A stretch of 64,000 bases of DNA, taken from JBAZWV01 sp041660225. Its GTDB lineage: Bacteria; Patescibacteriota; Patescibacteriia; 2-12-FULL-60-25. Position 1 is the first letter of the stretch, and each line of letters begins with the position of its first letter. The stretch spans positions 62,001-126,000 of the forward strand of contig JBAZWV010000002.1 in the NCBI GenBank assembly GCA_041660225.1, given 5' to 3'. Shown one piece after another: positions 8,104 through 16,234 of this stretch. Position numbers and translations under genes: made by a program. Below the pieces are notes generated by a model. It had not been told where the DNA came from and did no database searches. It saw only the letters and a program-made list of their open reading frames with translations.

Positions 8104-8751
8104 TTAAAACCGTTTCTCGATCAAACCGACAGCTTTCGCGACGGCATCGAGAAGAATGTACGTCTCGAGATCCGAAGTCCAAGACCCATCGTCGCGACTC
8201 CGCAGCAGCGGAAGCAACGGTTGGATGCTCACGACCGTGTACTCGCCGAACTGGTGCTCACCTCCGATAAGTTCGGTTGGAAGCTGGGACTCCTTGATCT
8301 CGACGATCCCGCCGAAGGCCTTCGCCCTCATCATGGAGGGCTGGATGTAGGCGCTGAAGACGAATTCGACATCTTCGGGACTGACCGTGACGTGCGCTTC
8401 CTCTTCGAGCTCGCGCGCCATCGAGAGGCGCGGATTCGCTTCGTCGACCTCGCCGCCGGCGGGCTCGACGGTCTTGCCCGGAAGCGCGATGCGGAACTGC
8501 TCGACCATCACCACATACCACGCGTCATCACGCTTGAAATACGGGAGAACCTTTGCACCATGCGGGGCCTCGATCACGCCGCGCGCGCTCTTGTACGTGC
8601 GCTCGCCCTTCTCGGTTTTGATCGTGACTTCCGTGCTCACCATGGAGAACCGGACGGTTCCCTTCCCGTTCATGTGAAGCGTTTTTCCATCGTCGACCAC
8701 CACGAGGGGCTTGAAACCGACCATCAATTCTCGATGCGATACCTCGGACAT
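8104..8751 (-). CDS. Nudix hydrolase (ADP-ribose pyrophosphatase-like)
   Basis: The 215-residue protein carries a Nudix box at about residues 99-120, read as AGGEVDE...ARELEEEAH. This is the spacing seen in ADP-ribose and nucleotide-sugar pyrophosphatases, with the usual final glycine replaced by histidine. These enzymes cleave nucleoside diphosphates linked to a sugar or other group using magnesium. The N-terminal 90 residues form the beta-rich domain common in the ADP-ribose branch. I place the start at ATG 8751, where GGAGGT lies 5 bases upstream. The promoter's -35 box overlaps the stop codon of the heptose operon's last gene. It has its own terminator. Confidence 0.85.
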   Translation of the reverse strand: MSEVSHRELMVGFKPLVVVDDGKTLHMNGKGTVRFSMVSTEVTIKTEKGERTYKSARGVIEAPHGAKVLPYFKRDDAWYVVMVEQFRIALPGKTVEPAGGEVDEANPRLSMARELEEEAHVTVSPEDVEFVFSAYIQPSMMRAKAFGGIVEIKESQLPTELIGGEHQFGEYTVVSIQPLLPLLRSRDDGSWTSDLETYILLDAVAKAVGLIEKRF

Positions 8752-8791
8752 GGGACACCTCCAACCGAACAAGGAACTGCTTGTACGGAAA

Positions 8792-8820
8792 ACCCTAGCG
8801 AAAAATGGAGAGGTTGTCAA
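8792..8820 (-). promoter_or_regulatory. Promoter of the Nudix gene
   Basis: Minus strand: TTGACA, 17-base spacer, TAGGGT. The -35 box overlaps the stop codon of the preceding nucleotidyltransferase gene. The leader is about 35 bases and holds GGAGGT. Confidence 0.8.
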
Positions 8821-9332
8821 TCCTTCTTGACTCGTGCTTCTTCGACGCCCATCGCCTGGAACAGATCCGTCGAATGGATCTCTACCTCAGGCGTAAAGCG
8901 CAATTTCGCACCGACTTCTTCAAGCACGCGCTTATCCTGTGACAACCCGCTGTTCGGATCATCAAGTTTCGGACGATCACTCTCCCCTTTTGTATAAAAA
9001 TTCGGACGAACTGTTCGGATGAGTGACCACGGTCCTTCTTCTTCGTTCAATACGACATAATCCACACACTCGAGCGCAGCGACCCAGGCGAGACGAACGT
9101 CTTCCGAAAAACGCGGGCGACCCGGCCCCTTCTTCACAAAGCGATCTGCAACGATTCCAACGTAGACAATATCGCCAATCTTTTTCGCTTGTTCGAAATA
9201 GTTGATGTGCCCCGGATGAACGAGATCAAAAACTCCATGACAGTGCACGACGTTTTTTCCTTCATCTTTCGCACGCTTCACGATCTCCACGAGTTGATCG
9301 GCCGTGACGATTTTCGAACGCATGTCGCGCAT
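8817..9332 (-). CDS. Single-domain cytidylyltransferase-like protein (RfaE C-domain type)
   Basis: The 171-residue protein has the nucleotidyltransferase motif H39-P-G-H42 within GVFDLVHPGH, and DRFVKKGPGRP downstream, matching the nucleotidyltransferase half of HldE/RfaE. Such enzymes join a sugar 1-phosphate to a nucleotide. It is the last gene of a four-gene heptose-type operon and follows GmhA by 2 bases. The bifunctional gene upstream already has a similar domain, so this one may use another nucleotide or sugar (for example a glycerol or ethanolamine phosphate). About 10 extra residues at the N-terminus are plausible, as the ATG at 9332 is the only tight start. Confidence 0.8.
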   Translation of the reverse strand: MRDMRSKIVTADQLVEIVKRAKDEGKNVVHCHGVFDLVHPGHINYFEQAKKIGDIVYVGIVADRFVKKGPGRPRFSEDVRLAWVAALECVDYVVLNEEEGPWSLIRTVRPNFYTKGESDRPKLDDPNSGLSQDKRVLEEVGAKLRFTPEVEIHSTDLFQAMGVEEARVKKD

Positions 9333-9334
9333 GA

Positions 9335-9928
9335 TTACAAAATCTTTCCGTCACGGCGACCGATATGCCAATCAAGAATCGTATGGAGAATGGTTTCGTG
9401 ACCGAGTTCCGCATGACCGTACTCCATCGTTTCCAAATAGATGTTGAGATCGCCTGCACTGCGCAACGGATTGTCCGGCTTGAATGCGGAGAGCGTCATC
9501 GTGAAGCATCCCATTTCGCGTGCCTTCTTTGCGGCATTCACGATGTTCGCAGACTGACCCGAACTTGAAATGGCAATCACGATATCTTCTTTTTTTCCAA
9601 ACATCTGAATCGGCTGCGAAAACACATCCGGATATCCGAAGTCATTCGCACCGCCCGTGAGAAGCGATGAATCGTTGAACGCCATCGTACGAAGTTTTCC
9701 GTTCTTCCACCAATCAAACGACTGATGACTCGCAATCGCTGCACTTCCGCCGTTGCCCACGATCATAATTTTTGCACCCGCTTCCGTAATCGCTTTACAT
9801 CGCGTCGCAAAATCCCCGCACGCGTTAAAAAAATCGAGCGGTTCATTCTGCGCGTTCGTCGCTTTTGCGCCGGCCAACGTAAACAGAATACCTGTTGTGT
9901 ACTGTTGGAAAAAATCTCGGAATTGCAT
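9335..9928 (-). CDS. gmhA: Sedoheptulose 7-phosphate isomerase
   Basis: The 197-residue SIS-domain protein has the phosphosugar-binding loops VGNGGSAAIASH (about 58-69) and ISSSGQS (about 122-128). Length and motifs match GmhA, which converts sedoheptulose 7-phosphate to glycero-manno-heptose 7-phosphate in the cytoplasm. The neighbours encode the next steps (kinase, phosphatase and nucleotidyltransferase), supporting an ADP- or GDP-heptose pathway. The C-terminal part (HAELGHETILHTILDWHIG) contains the conserved glutamate and histidine of the active site. No ribosome site precedes the ATG; it lies 8 bases after the upstream stop and is probably translated by coupling. Confidence 0.88.
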   Translation of the reverse strand: MQFRDFFQQYTTGILFTLAGAKATNAQNEPLDFFNACGDFATRCKAITEAGAKIMIVGNGGSAAIASHQSFDWWKNGKLRTMAFNDSSLLTGGANDFGYPDVFSQPIQMFGKKEDIVIAISSSGQSANIVNAAKKAREMGCFTMTLSAFKPDNPLRSAGDLNIYLETMEYGHAELGHETILHTILDWHIGRRDGKIL

Positions 9929-9936
9929 AAGAAGCG

Positions 9937-11457
9937 TTATGCTAACATGGTTTTAATTGCTTTGGTGAGAGGCGCCGGTTCAACCGCTTCACGGTTTCCG
10001 ACAATCGTAACCGCTTGCGCACCGACGGAATTTCCGATGAATCCCACGAGTTCCATGGGCATACCGGTTGCGGCACACGGAGCGGCAATTGCAAGGAATG
10101 CATCCCCGGCCCCGACCGCATCGACCACCTTACCAGAAAGAACAGGAATCTGCTTTTCTTCTCTATTTTCGTCCAAAACGAGGCATCCCTTGTGCCCTCG
10201 CGTCACAATGGCTCGTTTTGCGTGCACGGCATCGGCAACGTCGCGTAAGAGCGGCTCAATGGCGCCAAAACGATCACGCGTCGCAAGACGAAGTTCCGGT
10301 TCATCAATGCACGCGAAATCCATTTTCGGATAACGAAGGATAGAATTGTATCCGATGTTTGCTGCATTCGTCTGCGTGTTCACCGCAAGAAATTTCGCAC
10401 GCTCTGAAAGCAACGCAACCGTTTTCTGACTGATGAGGCCGTGGAGATAGTCGAGGGAAATGACAACATCGTACTCAGACAGCGTCTCTTCAAGATGTTT
10501 GTGTATCGCCGCTTCGACATCATCCGCCATTGGACGATCTTCGAAGAAATACACTTCGAACAATTTGCCGAGGAAGTTCGCGTCAAGATACCGGCGCTTC
10601 ACCGTTGTCGGTCCATCTTCACGATAAAAGAAATGTGGCGTGACATTTTTCTTCAACTGCGAACGGATCAACTCCTCTTTCGTATCCTGCGTTCCAAGGA
10701 CTGTCAGAAGATGGACATTGTCGCAAAAACCCGCGAGATGATTCGCACAGGCAAACACGCCACCGCTAAACGCTTCGCCGTTCAAGTATCGCGTCGCGAT
10801 GATATTCGATTTGGACGTCTTCCCCATCGGACGAACGTAGTGATATTCGTCGACGACTGCATCACCGATGATTAACACTTTAAGACCACGAATACTCTCA
10901 AGTGCTTTCATCACATCTTCCACGGTGTACTTTTGACGAAACTCATTCAAAAACAACTGCATCTCCGCAGGATACAAATCAAAGTGACGATTCAAGAGCG
11001 TGCTTGAGCTGTACGTTTCGCCTTGCGTAAAATGCAATCGTCCGCCAATCGCTTCAATGGCTTCACGCTCGAGAGCAGCTTCGCTATCTTTCTGCCCATC
11101 TTCAGATCCTTTGACGTATACATCGGGTCGAATCAGATCGATTGCTTCTGTCGCAAGCGGTTGATCGATGATCACGACATAATCGATTGGTTCCATCGCT
11201 GCCAAAAATCCGGCGCGGATCGGATGCGAAAACACCGGACGACCCGGCCCCTTATTCACAAAGCGGTCTGTCATGAGCGTGACGACAAGAATATCCCCTT
11301 CCGCCTTTGCCATTTCAAAACTTTGCAAATGTCCCGGATGCACAAGATCAAAACAGCCGTGACTCAACACGATTTTTTTTCCTTGTTCACGAAACGGACT
11401 GAGGATCGCAACGATCTCCGTGGAAGAAATAATTTTTTTGCGATGGTCGGCACTCAT
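9937..11457 (-). CDS. Bifunctional heptose nucleotidyltransferase/kinase with swapped domain order
   Basis: This 506-residue protein has an N-terminal cytidylyltransferase-type domain (residues 1-150, H40-P-G-H43) and a C-terminal PfkB sugar-kinase domain (about 175-506, with VDAVGAGDAF near 450). Together these are the two activities of HldE, which phosphorylates heptose 7-phosphate at C1 and then attaches the nucleotide. In the well-known E. coli HldE the kinase comes first, so the order is reversed here. I start at ATG 11457 because its ATGA overlaps the stop codon of the phosphatase gene. No ribosome site is visible. Confidence 0.85.
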   Translation of the reverse strand: MSADHRKKIISSTEIVAILSPFREQGKKIVLSHGCFDLVHPGHLQSFEMAKAEGDILVVTLMTDRFVNKGPGRPVFSHPIRAGFLAAMEPIDYVVIIDQPLATEAIDLIRPDVYVKGSEDGQKDSEAALEREAIEAIGGRLHFTQGETYSSSTLLNRHFDLYPAEMQLFLNEFRQKYTVEDVMKALESIRGLKVLIIGDAVVDEYHYVRPMGKTSKSNIIATRYLNGEAFSGGVFACANHLAGFCDNVHLLTVLGTQDTKEELIRSQLKKNVTPHFFYREDGPTTVKRRYLDANFLGKLFEVYFFEDRPMADDVEAAIHKHLEETLSEYDVVISLDYLHGLISQKTVALLSERAKFLAVNTQTNAANIGYNSILRYPKMDFACIDEPELRLATRDRFGAIEPLLRDVADAVHAKRAIVTRGHKGCLVLDENREEKQIPVLSGKVVDAVGAGDAFLAIAAPCAATGMPMELVGFIGNSVGAQAVTIVGNREAVEPAPLTKAIKTMLA

Positions 11458-11966
11458 ACGTTTACACATTCCATGATTCCATCAACCGCTTCGTCCAGCG
11501 ATGACGGACCATTTTCGGACAATAAAATACTTGTCGCGCATCCTGCGACTTCACCTGCTTGGATGTCGGTGCGAGAATCTCCGATCATCGCGGCACGCTC
11601 CGGACGAATTCCGTATTGTGCACACAGATCCAGAATCATTCCGGCCTTTGGCTTTCGACATGCGCAGTGATCTTCATCTACGTGCGGACACAATCGCGAA
11701 TCCATGATCGTAACACCTTGTTCGTTCAATCGTTTCAAAACCTCATCATGAATCGCCTGTGCTTCTTCCATCGAAATCATTCCGCGGCCAACACAGCTTT
11801 GGTTGCTCACAATAAACAACTTCACTCCTTGTGAGAGGAGCTTCGTGAGGGCTTCGGGGACTCCGGTCGCGAGCGCGACCTGGTCCATCTGAAGCAGATA
11901 TTCTCCGGGTGCGAGCTTGGGGGTAATGACCCCTTCTCGATCCAGAAAAACGGCATCAAGAGACAT
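11454..11966 (-). CDS. gmhB: Heptose bisphosphate phosphatase-like HAD protein
   Basis: The 170-residue HAD phosphatase matches GmhB in length and carries its zinc-loop cysteines and histidine (CPH...CAC, about residues 93-104). GmhB removes the 7-phosphate from heptose 1,7-bisphosphate. The first catalytic motif reads D9-R-E11-G: the nucleophile is present, but the usual second aspartate is glutamate. The downstream SNQSCVGRG and GDSRTD motifs are intact. I start at MSLDAVFLD; an in-frame ATG 8 codons upstream is possible but would lie almost on the promoter. It is first in the heptose operon and overlaps the next gene by ATGA. Confidence 0.8.
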   Translation of the reverse strand: MSLDAVFLDREGVITPKLAPGEYLLQMDQVALATGVPEALTKLLSQGVKLFIVSNQSCVGRGMISMEEAQAIHDEVLKRLNEQGVTIMDSRLCPHVDEDHCACRKPKAGMILDLCAQYGIRPERAAMIGDSRTDIQAGEVAGCATSILLSENGPSSLDEAVDGIMECVNV

Positions 11967-11991
11967 GAAGGATAGGAGGAAAATCGACATT

Positions 11992-12020
11992 ATTAAAACA
12001 ACAAACACCCTAAATGTCAA
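11992..12020 (-). promoter_or_regulatory. Promoter of the heptose operon
   Basis: Minus strand: TTGACA, 17-base spacer, TTTAAT. The start of transcription would lie about 20 bases before the MSLDAVF start codon. No ribosome site is visible in this leader. Confidence 0.6.
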
Positions 12021-12029
12021 CCGTATTGA

Positions 12030-12069
12030 TAAAGAAAAAGGCCCCTCCTGACGCATGTCAGAAGGAGCC
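12030..12069 (-). terminator. Intrinsic terminator of the E1 fusion gene
   Basis: A 13-bp stem (12040-12052 with 12057-12069, two G-U pairs) and a 4-base loop are followed by a T-rich run on the minus strand. The stem contains the stop codon of the gene. Confidence 0.9.
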
Positions 12070-14085
12070 GGTAGTGATGGCAGCGGACGCGAAGCCGGAG
12101 GGCAGATCCTCGGGCGGATTCTTCCCCATCGCCGCGAAGGCATGGAGGACGATGTCCCGCGAACCGGGATACAGCGCCGTTTCGAGAACCTCTGCACAGG
12201 GCGTAGGACACGCCGGGAGACCAATGCGCGAAGGCGGCGCCTTGAGCGAGCTGAACGCGCGTTCGGTGACCGTGGCCATGATTTCGGCCGAGATCCCGAA
12301 CTCGGTCCATCCCGTGTCGGCGACGATGAGGCGTCCCGTCTTTTTGACGGACGCACAGACCGCTTCCTTGTCCCACGGACGGATCGAACGGAGATCGATG
12401 ACCTCCGCGCTCACGCCGTGGTGGGCAAGGATGTCAGCCGCGCGCTGGGCTTCGTAGACCATCTGCAGGACGGACACGATCGTCACGTCCGTTCCCGAGC
12501 GAACGACGCGCGCCTTCCCGATGGGAATGCGATAGCTCTCCGTGGGAACTTCCGTCTCCAGAGGATGGCACAGCCGATGTTCGAGATAGATGATCGGCAT
12601 GTTCGCAGTGAGCGCCGTCATGAGTAGGCCCTTTGCGTCGTACGCGTTTGAAGGCGCCGCGACATTGAGGCCGGGGAAATGCGCAAAGAGCGACTGCAGG
12701 CTCTGCGAGTGCTGACATCCCTGGCCGCGAGACCGCCCCACGATGGCACGGATCACGACTGGGACCTTGCACTGCCCGCCGCTCATGTACGACCACTTGC
12801 TCATCTCATTCGCGATCTGACTCATCGTCAGAAGCATGAAGTCGACGCGCGCGTGAACGAAGAGCGGACGCTTACCGTGGAGCGCGAGACCGGTCGCAAT
12901 GCCGGTCATCCCCGCTTCCATGATCGGAATTTCGAAGACACGCTCCGGGAAGGCTGCGTATGCGGCCTTCGTCGTGCCGAAGATGCCGTTGCTGTCGGTG
13001 ACGTGAAGTCCGAAGAGAATCACGTTCTCGTCAGCTTCCATCGCTTGGACAGTCGCTTCGGCAATGGCCGCAGCGCATGTCAGCTTCCGATCGCCATGCG
13101 ATCCCTCCGGTTCTTCCAGAGCCTCTGGTTCGTCGCCCACGTAGTTCATGAGCTCGGAAACCTTGGGGTGCGGACTCGCTTCAGCAAAGCGGAATGCCTC
13201 TTCCACCTCCACCTCGACGTCGTGCTCAATGTCTCCGAGAGCAAACGGCTCGATGTCGTATGACAGCAGTTCTTCTTTGAACCGCTTGAGCGGACACCGC
13301 GCCTGCCAGTACTTCAGCTCCTCGGGCGGACGCATCATGATGCCCTTGTTGTGTTCGACGTGCTCGCGCCACCGATACGTCGTGAGCTCGAGAAACGTCG
13401 GACCGCCACCCGAGCGTGCGCGCGCGATTGCCGTCGCCGCAGTGTCGTAGACCTTCAGGACATCGTTTCCGTCGATACGGATACCCGGGATGCCGTAACC
13501 TTGAGCGCGTTCCGCGATCGGAACGCATTGCCGCTCGTGAACGGGAGTCATCGTCGAGTACTGATTGTCCTCGCACACGAACAGCACGGGGAGCTTGTGA
13601 AGCGCCGCAAAGTTCATGCACTCGTGGAAAACGCCGGGTTCGACACCCGCGTCCCCGAAAAACGTGACACCGATGTGCGGTTCGTTGCGGAGTTTGAAGG
13701 CCCACGCCGCGCCGATCGGAAGCGGCATGGAGCCGCCGACGATCGCCGATGACCCGGGAACGCCGCGCTCGACGTCGATGAGGTGCATGGAACCGCCGCG
13801 CCCCTTGGCGCATCCCGTTTCCTTGCCGTACATCTCCGCAATCATGCGCTTCAGATCCCCGCCCTTCGCGAGGTAGTGCGCATGATTACGATGTGTCGAG
13901 TAGATAATGTCTTCATCGCCGAGCTGTTCGCAGACGCCGACGGCGCACGCCTCCTGCCCGATGGACAGGTGCGTAGGACACTTCATCTGATCTTCATCGT
14001 AGCGCTCCGCGATCGTCTCTTCGACCACGCGGATGCGAAACATCGAACGGTACAACGCAAGCAGTTTGTCCGAATTCGGAATCAT
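12058..14085 (-). CDS. Fused E1 alpha/beta thiamine diphosphate-dependent dehydrogenase or transketolase-like enzyme
   Basis: The 675-residue protein joins two normally separate subunits. Residues 1-320 match E1 alpha of 2-oxoacid dehydrogenases, with the thiamine-binding motif G144-D-A...N174 and a TH(R/L)NHAHYLAKG region. Residues about 355-675 match E1 beta, with EAGMTGIATG, the DFMLLTMSQIANE helix, and the C-terminal transketolase domain (PWDKEA, VADTGWTEFG). Such enzymes decarboxylate a 2-oxoacid and pass the acyl unit on. No E2 or E3 gene is in the window, so a ligase-type or transketolase-type reaction on a sugar is possible. The ATG at 14085 has AGAGG 5 bases upstream. It is a single-gene unit with its own promoter and terminator. 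Confidence 0.85.
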   Translation of the reverse strand: MIPNSDKLLALYRSMFRIRVVEETIAERYDEDQMKCPTHLSIGQEACAVGVCEQLGDEDIIYSTHRNHAHYLAKGGDLKRMIAEMYGKETGCAKGRGGSMHLIDVERGVPGSSAIVGGSMPLPIGAAWAFKLRNEPHIGVTFFGDAGVEPGVFHECMNFAALHKLPVLFVCEDNQYSTMTPVHERQCVPIAERAQGYGIPGIRIDGNDVLKVYDTAATAIARARSGGGPTFLELTTYRWREHVEHNKGIMMRPPEELKYWQARCPLKRFKEELLSYDIEPFALGDIEHDVEVEVEEAFRFAEASPHPKVSELMNYVGDEPEALEEPEGSHGDRKLTCAAAIAEATVQAMEADENVILFGLHVTDSNGIFGTTKAAYAAFPERVFEIPIMEAGMTGIATGLALHGKRPLFVHARVDFMLLTMSQIANEMSKWSYMSGGQCKVPVVIRAIVGRSRGQGCQHSQSLQSLFAHFPGLNVAAPSNAYDAKGLLMTALTANMPIIYLEHRLCHPLETEVPTESYRIPIGKARVVRSGTDVTIVSVLQMVYEAQRAADILAHHGVSAEVIDLRSIRPWDKEAVCASVKKTGRLIVADTGWTEFGISAEIMATVTERAFSSLKAPPSRIGLPACPTPCAEVLETALYPGSRDIVLHAFAAMGKNPPEDLPSGFASAAITTGSF

Positions 14086-14140
14086 TCTTGCCTCTTTCTG
14101 GCGTATTCGCCGCTTGTCTGAATATTGAAAGGACGTCGGG

Positions 14141-14169
14141 ACCTTAGGCAAATTTCAGTGTTTTGTCAA
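14141..14169 (-). promoter_or_regulatory. Promoter of the E1 fusion gene
   Basis: Minus strand: TTGACA, 17-base spacer, TAAGGT, with a leader of about 50 bases. Confidence 0.8.
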
Positions 14170-14180
14170 TCCTCGTGAGA

Positions 14181-14209
14181 AAGAAAAAAGCCTCACAGCA
14201 TGTGAGGCT
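14181..14209 (-). terminator. Intrinsic terminator of the SDR gene
   Basis: A perfect 9-bp stem (AGCCTCACA 14189-14197 with TGTGAGGCT 14201-14209) and 3-base loop are followed by T6 and a T-rich tail on the minus strand. It contains part of the SDR stop codon. Confidence 0.9.
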
Positions 14210-14927
14210 ACTCGGGCATCCGCGTGCCGACGTCGAGCTTGGCGCTGCCGTCGGATTGGCGGTCGATGTGGATCTCGCAGAACGGTTCCGTCTGTTGTTT
14301 CATGTATTCCCAGATGATCGCGGCAACCGCAGCCGGATCCATGAAACCGACGGCCTGGTCCTCGCGCCCCTTCCAAAACGGCGTATTCATGCCGCCCGGA
14401 TGTGCGAGGAGAACTTTCGAACCAGGGATGCTCTTCTCCCCCGGCAGCTCCTTTCCAAGCGCGCGAGCAAGTTGGGCCTTCGCGGCTTTGAGGGCGCAAT
14501 AGACGGATTGGTCGGCACGCGCCTTGTACGCGCTCGACGAACCGATCACGACGAGGTGGCACGGTTTCATCGCCGTCTTATTCGCCTTCAAGAAGTTTGC
14601 GAGGATCGCAACGGGCCCCTCGAAATGCGTACGAGTGTAGCGCGCGACATCCTCCACTCCGAGATCCGTGAAGGACCCCTGCTGATGGATACCGGCGGAC
14701 CAGACCATCACGTCGAAGGCACGATGGAAGTACAGCAACGGCTCAATGCCATTGCGCCCATCCGTCAGATCGATCCGCGCACCGAGCGCTTTTCCCTCAT
14801 TTACGAGGGAGCACTCTTTTGCCGTTCGCCCTGCAATCATGACCTCCATTTCTTCTGCGACGGCGAGCTTCGCCATCTCGAGACCGAGACCCTTCGTTCC
14901 ACCCAAAAAAAGTGCATTCTTCTCCAT
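14208..14927 (-). CDS. Short-chain dehydrogenase/reductase
   Basis: The 239-residue classical SDR has the cofactor loop GGTKGLG (9-15), the NAG-like WSAG motif near 93, and the catalytic Ser and YxxxK (SSSAYK...VYCALK, about 130-147). It will oxidise or reduce a hydroxyl or keto group using NAD(P). HPGGMNTPFW after the active site is the normal SDR substrate-loop start. The start MEKNALF at 14927 has GGAGG 4 bases upstream; the frame is open further but overlaps the promoter. It is a single-gene unit between two other redox genes, which suggests a shared modification pathway. The substrate is unknown. Confidence 0.85.
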   Translation of the reverse strand: MEKNALFLGGTKGLGLEMAKLAVAEEMEVMIAGRTAKECSLVNEGKALGARIDLTDGRNGIEPLLYFHRAFDVMVWSAGIHQQGSFTDLGVEDVARYTRTHFEGPVAILANFLKANKTAMKPCHLVVIGSSSAYKARADQSVYCALKAAKAQLARALGKELPGEKSIPGSKVLLAHPGGMNTPFWKGREDQAVGFMDPAAVAAIIWEYMKQQTEPFCEIHIDRQSDGSAKLDVGTRMPE

Positions 14928-14943
14928 GATTCCTCCAGCGGGC

Positions 14944-14971
14944 ACGGTAACAAAAAAGGCCGAATTGTCAA
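14944..14971 (-). promoter_or_regulatory. Promoter of the SDR gene
   Basis: Minus strand: TTGACA, 16-base spacer, TACCGT. It lies directly after the terminator of the FAD oxidoreductase gene; the leader is about 10 bases and includes GGAGG. Confidence 0.65.
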
Positions 14972-14975
14972 GGTA

Positions 14976-15003
14976 TAAAAAAGCCCCGAGAGTGAATCGG
15001 GGC
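14976..15003 (-). terminator. Intrinsic terminator of the FAD oxidoreductase gene
   Basis: A 7-bp GC-rich stem (GCCCCGA 14983-14989 with TCGGGGC 14997-15003) is followed by T6 on the minus strand, 4 bases after the stop codon. Confidence 0.85.
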
Positions 15004-15007
15004 GAGA

Positions 15008-16174
15008 TCATTTTGAGTCCCACGGAAAAGCGGCGACGTGCGGACGCGGCCAGACGGAAACTCCGCGTGACGCCGCATCATCCGTGAACGACGGACTCGG
15101 AAGAAGTTCCATCACCCGTTCCGAAAGTCGCGGCGCCAACACGAGCTTTGTCGGCCACGCCGTGATCACGTTTCCTTCTTTGACGACGTGTGCGTCATTG
15201 GAACGCATCGAACTGCCCGTGATGCCTTCCGCGCGATTGACTTCATACGAATCCACGGTGACATCGCCCCAGGAAAATCCGGGCATTGCTTCCCGCAATT
15301 CGCGTGTTACGAGCGATTCAAACGTTTCTCCGTTTTCGACAAGCTGCTCGGAAGCAATCTGCCAAACAGCGAATCGTTTGCTGATGCGATGCGTCGTGAT
15401 GATGACCTTGGCCCGATGACCTTCGAGACAAAACCCGTTCAGATCAGGCAGGTCTCCGCTCATGACGAGAATCGGAAGAGGTAGACGTCGCATGAGCTGC
15501 GATGAGAGTCCGCACGACGTGCGCAGCGCGGCATTCCCTTCGCCCGCGGTCAGAACGATGGTTGTCGCCGTGACCTCGCACCAGCTTTCACCGTCCGGAG
15601 AAAACACATCAACGCACGCGATGTTGGCGGGAATCTCGTAGTAAAAACGGAGACCCTTGCTCTTGAGCAGATACGTCTGATTCCGTTTCGCGAAAACGCT
15701 GAGCAGACTCGACGGATCGATCACCTGTTCGTTCACGCGATACACATCACCCGTACATTCCCGGAGCGGAAGTGGACGTTCGGATTCAGCAATGACGCGT
15801 ACGCCCGACTGCATGACAAATCGGGCGCCCATCAGTCCGAGGAAGGATAGGAGCGACGACGTTCTCCAGCAGACGCAGTGACCGCTCCGCAGACGGACGT
15901 CGCGAAGATCCGGTTCACGAACACCATCGAGGCAATCGCGCCACACGGACGGCATGCTTTGAAGTGCATCAACGAAGGAGGCGGAGCGTCCCACGAGGAG
16001 ATGCTTCACGCCGCCGTGGAGGATTCCTTGTGCAGCGATCGTCTGACCGCTGCCAAGCGCCTTTGATTCAACGAGCAGGGCCGAGTAGCCCTTGCGACGG
16101 AGGTCGTCGAGAAGCCACAGCCCCGCGATTCCCCCGCCGATGATCAGAACATCGACTGTGATGGGAAAGAACAT
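15008..16174 (-). CDS. FAD-dependent oxidoreductase (DAO family)
   Basis: The 388-residue protein begins with a dinucleotide-binding motif (VLIIGGGIAGLW, residues 9-20) and continues as in the D-amino-acid oxidase/glycerol dehydrogenase family (GSGQTIAAQGILHGG near 47-61). It probably oxidises a C-N or C-O bond with FAD. I start at ATG 16174, which lies just after a TACACC box; a TTG six codons earlier is possible. No ribosome site is visible, unlike its neighbours, though it has a clear terminator. Its position between the SDR and the SPASM enzyme suggests a shared pathway. Confidence 0.75.
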   Translation of the reverse strand: MFFPITVDVLIIGGGIAGLWLLDDLRRKGYSALLVESKALGSGQTIAAQGILHGGVKHLLVGRSASFVDALQSMPSVWRDCLDGVREPDLRDVRLRSGHCVCWRTSSLLSFLGLMGARFVMQSGVRVIAESERPLPLRECTGDVYRVNEQVIDPSSLLSVFAKRNQTYLLKSKGLRFYYEIPANIACVDVFSPDGESWCEVTATTIVLTAGEGNAALRTSCGLSSQLMRRLPLPILVMSGDLPDLNGFCLEGHRAKVIITTHRISKRFAVWQIASEQLVENGETFESLVTRELREAMPGFSWGDVTVDSYEVNRAEGITGSSMRSNDAHVVKEGNVITAWPTKLVLAPRLSERVMELLPSPSFTDDAASRGVSVWPRPHVAAFPWDSK

Positions 16175-16196
16175 GGGAACGGTGTAGCACAAACAG

Positions 16197-16221
16197 ATAA
16201 AAAAAGCACCCCTGGGGGTGC
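16197..16221 (-). terminator. Intrinsic terminator of the SPASM radical SAM gene
   Basis: A GCACCC/GGGTGC stem (16206-16221) is followed by T7 on the minus strand, 13 bases after the stop codon. Confidence 0.85.
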
Positions 16222-16234
16222 GAGAGCGTGTTCG

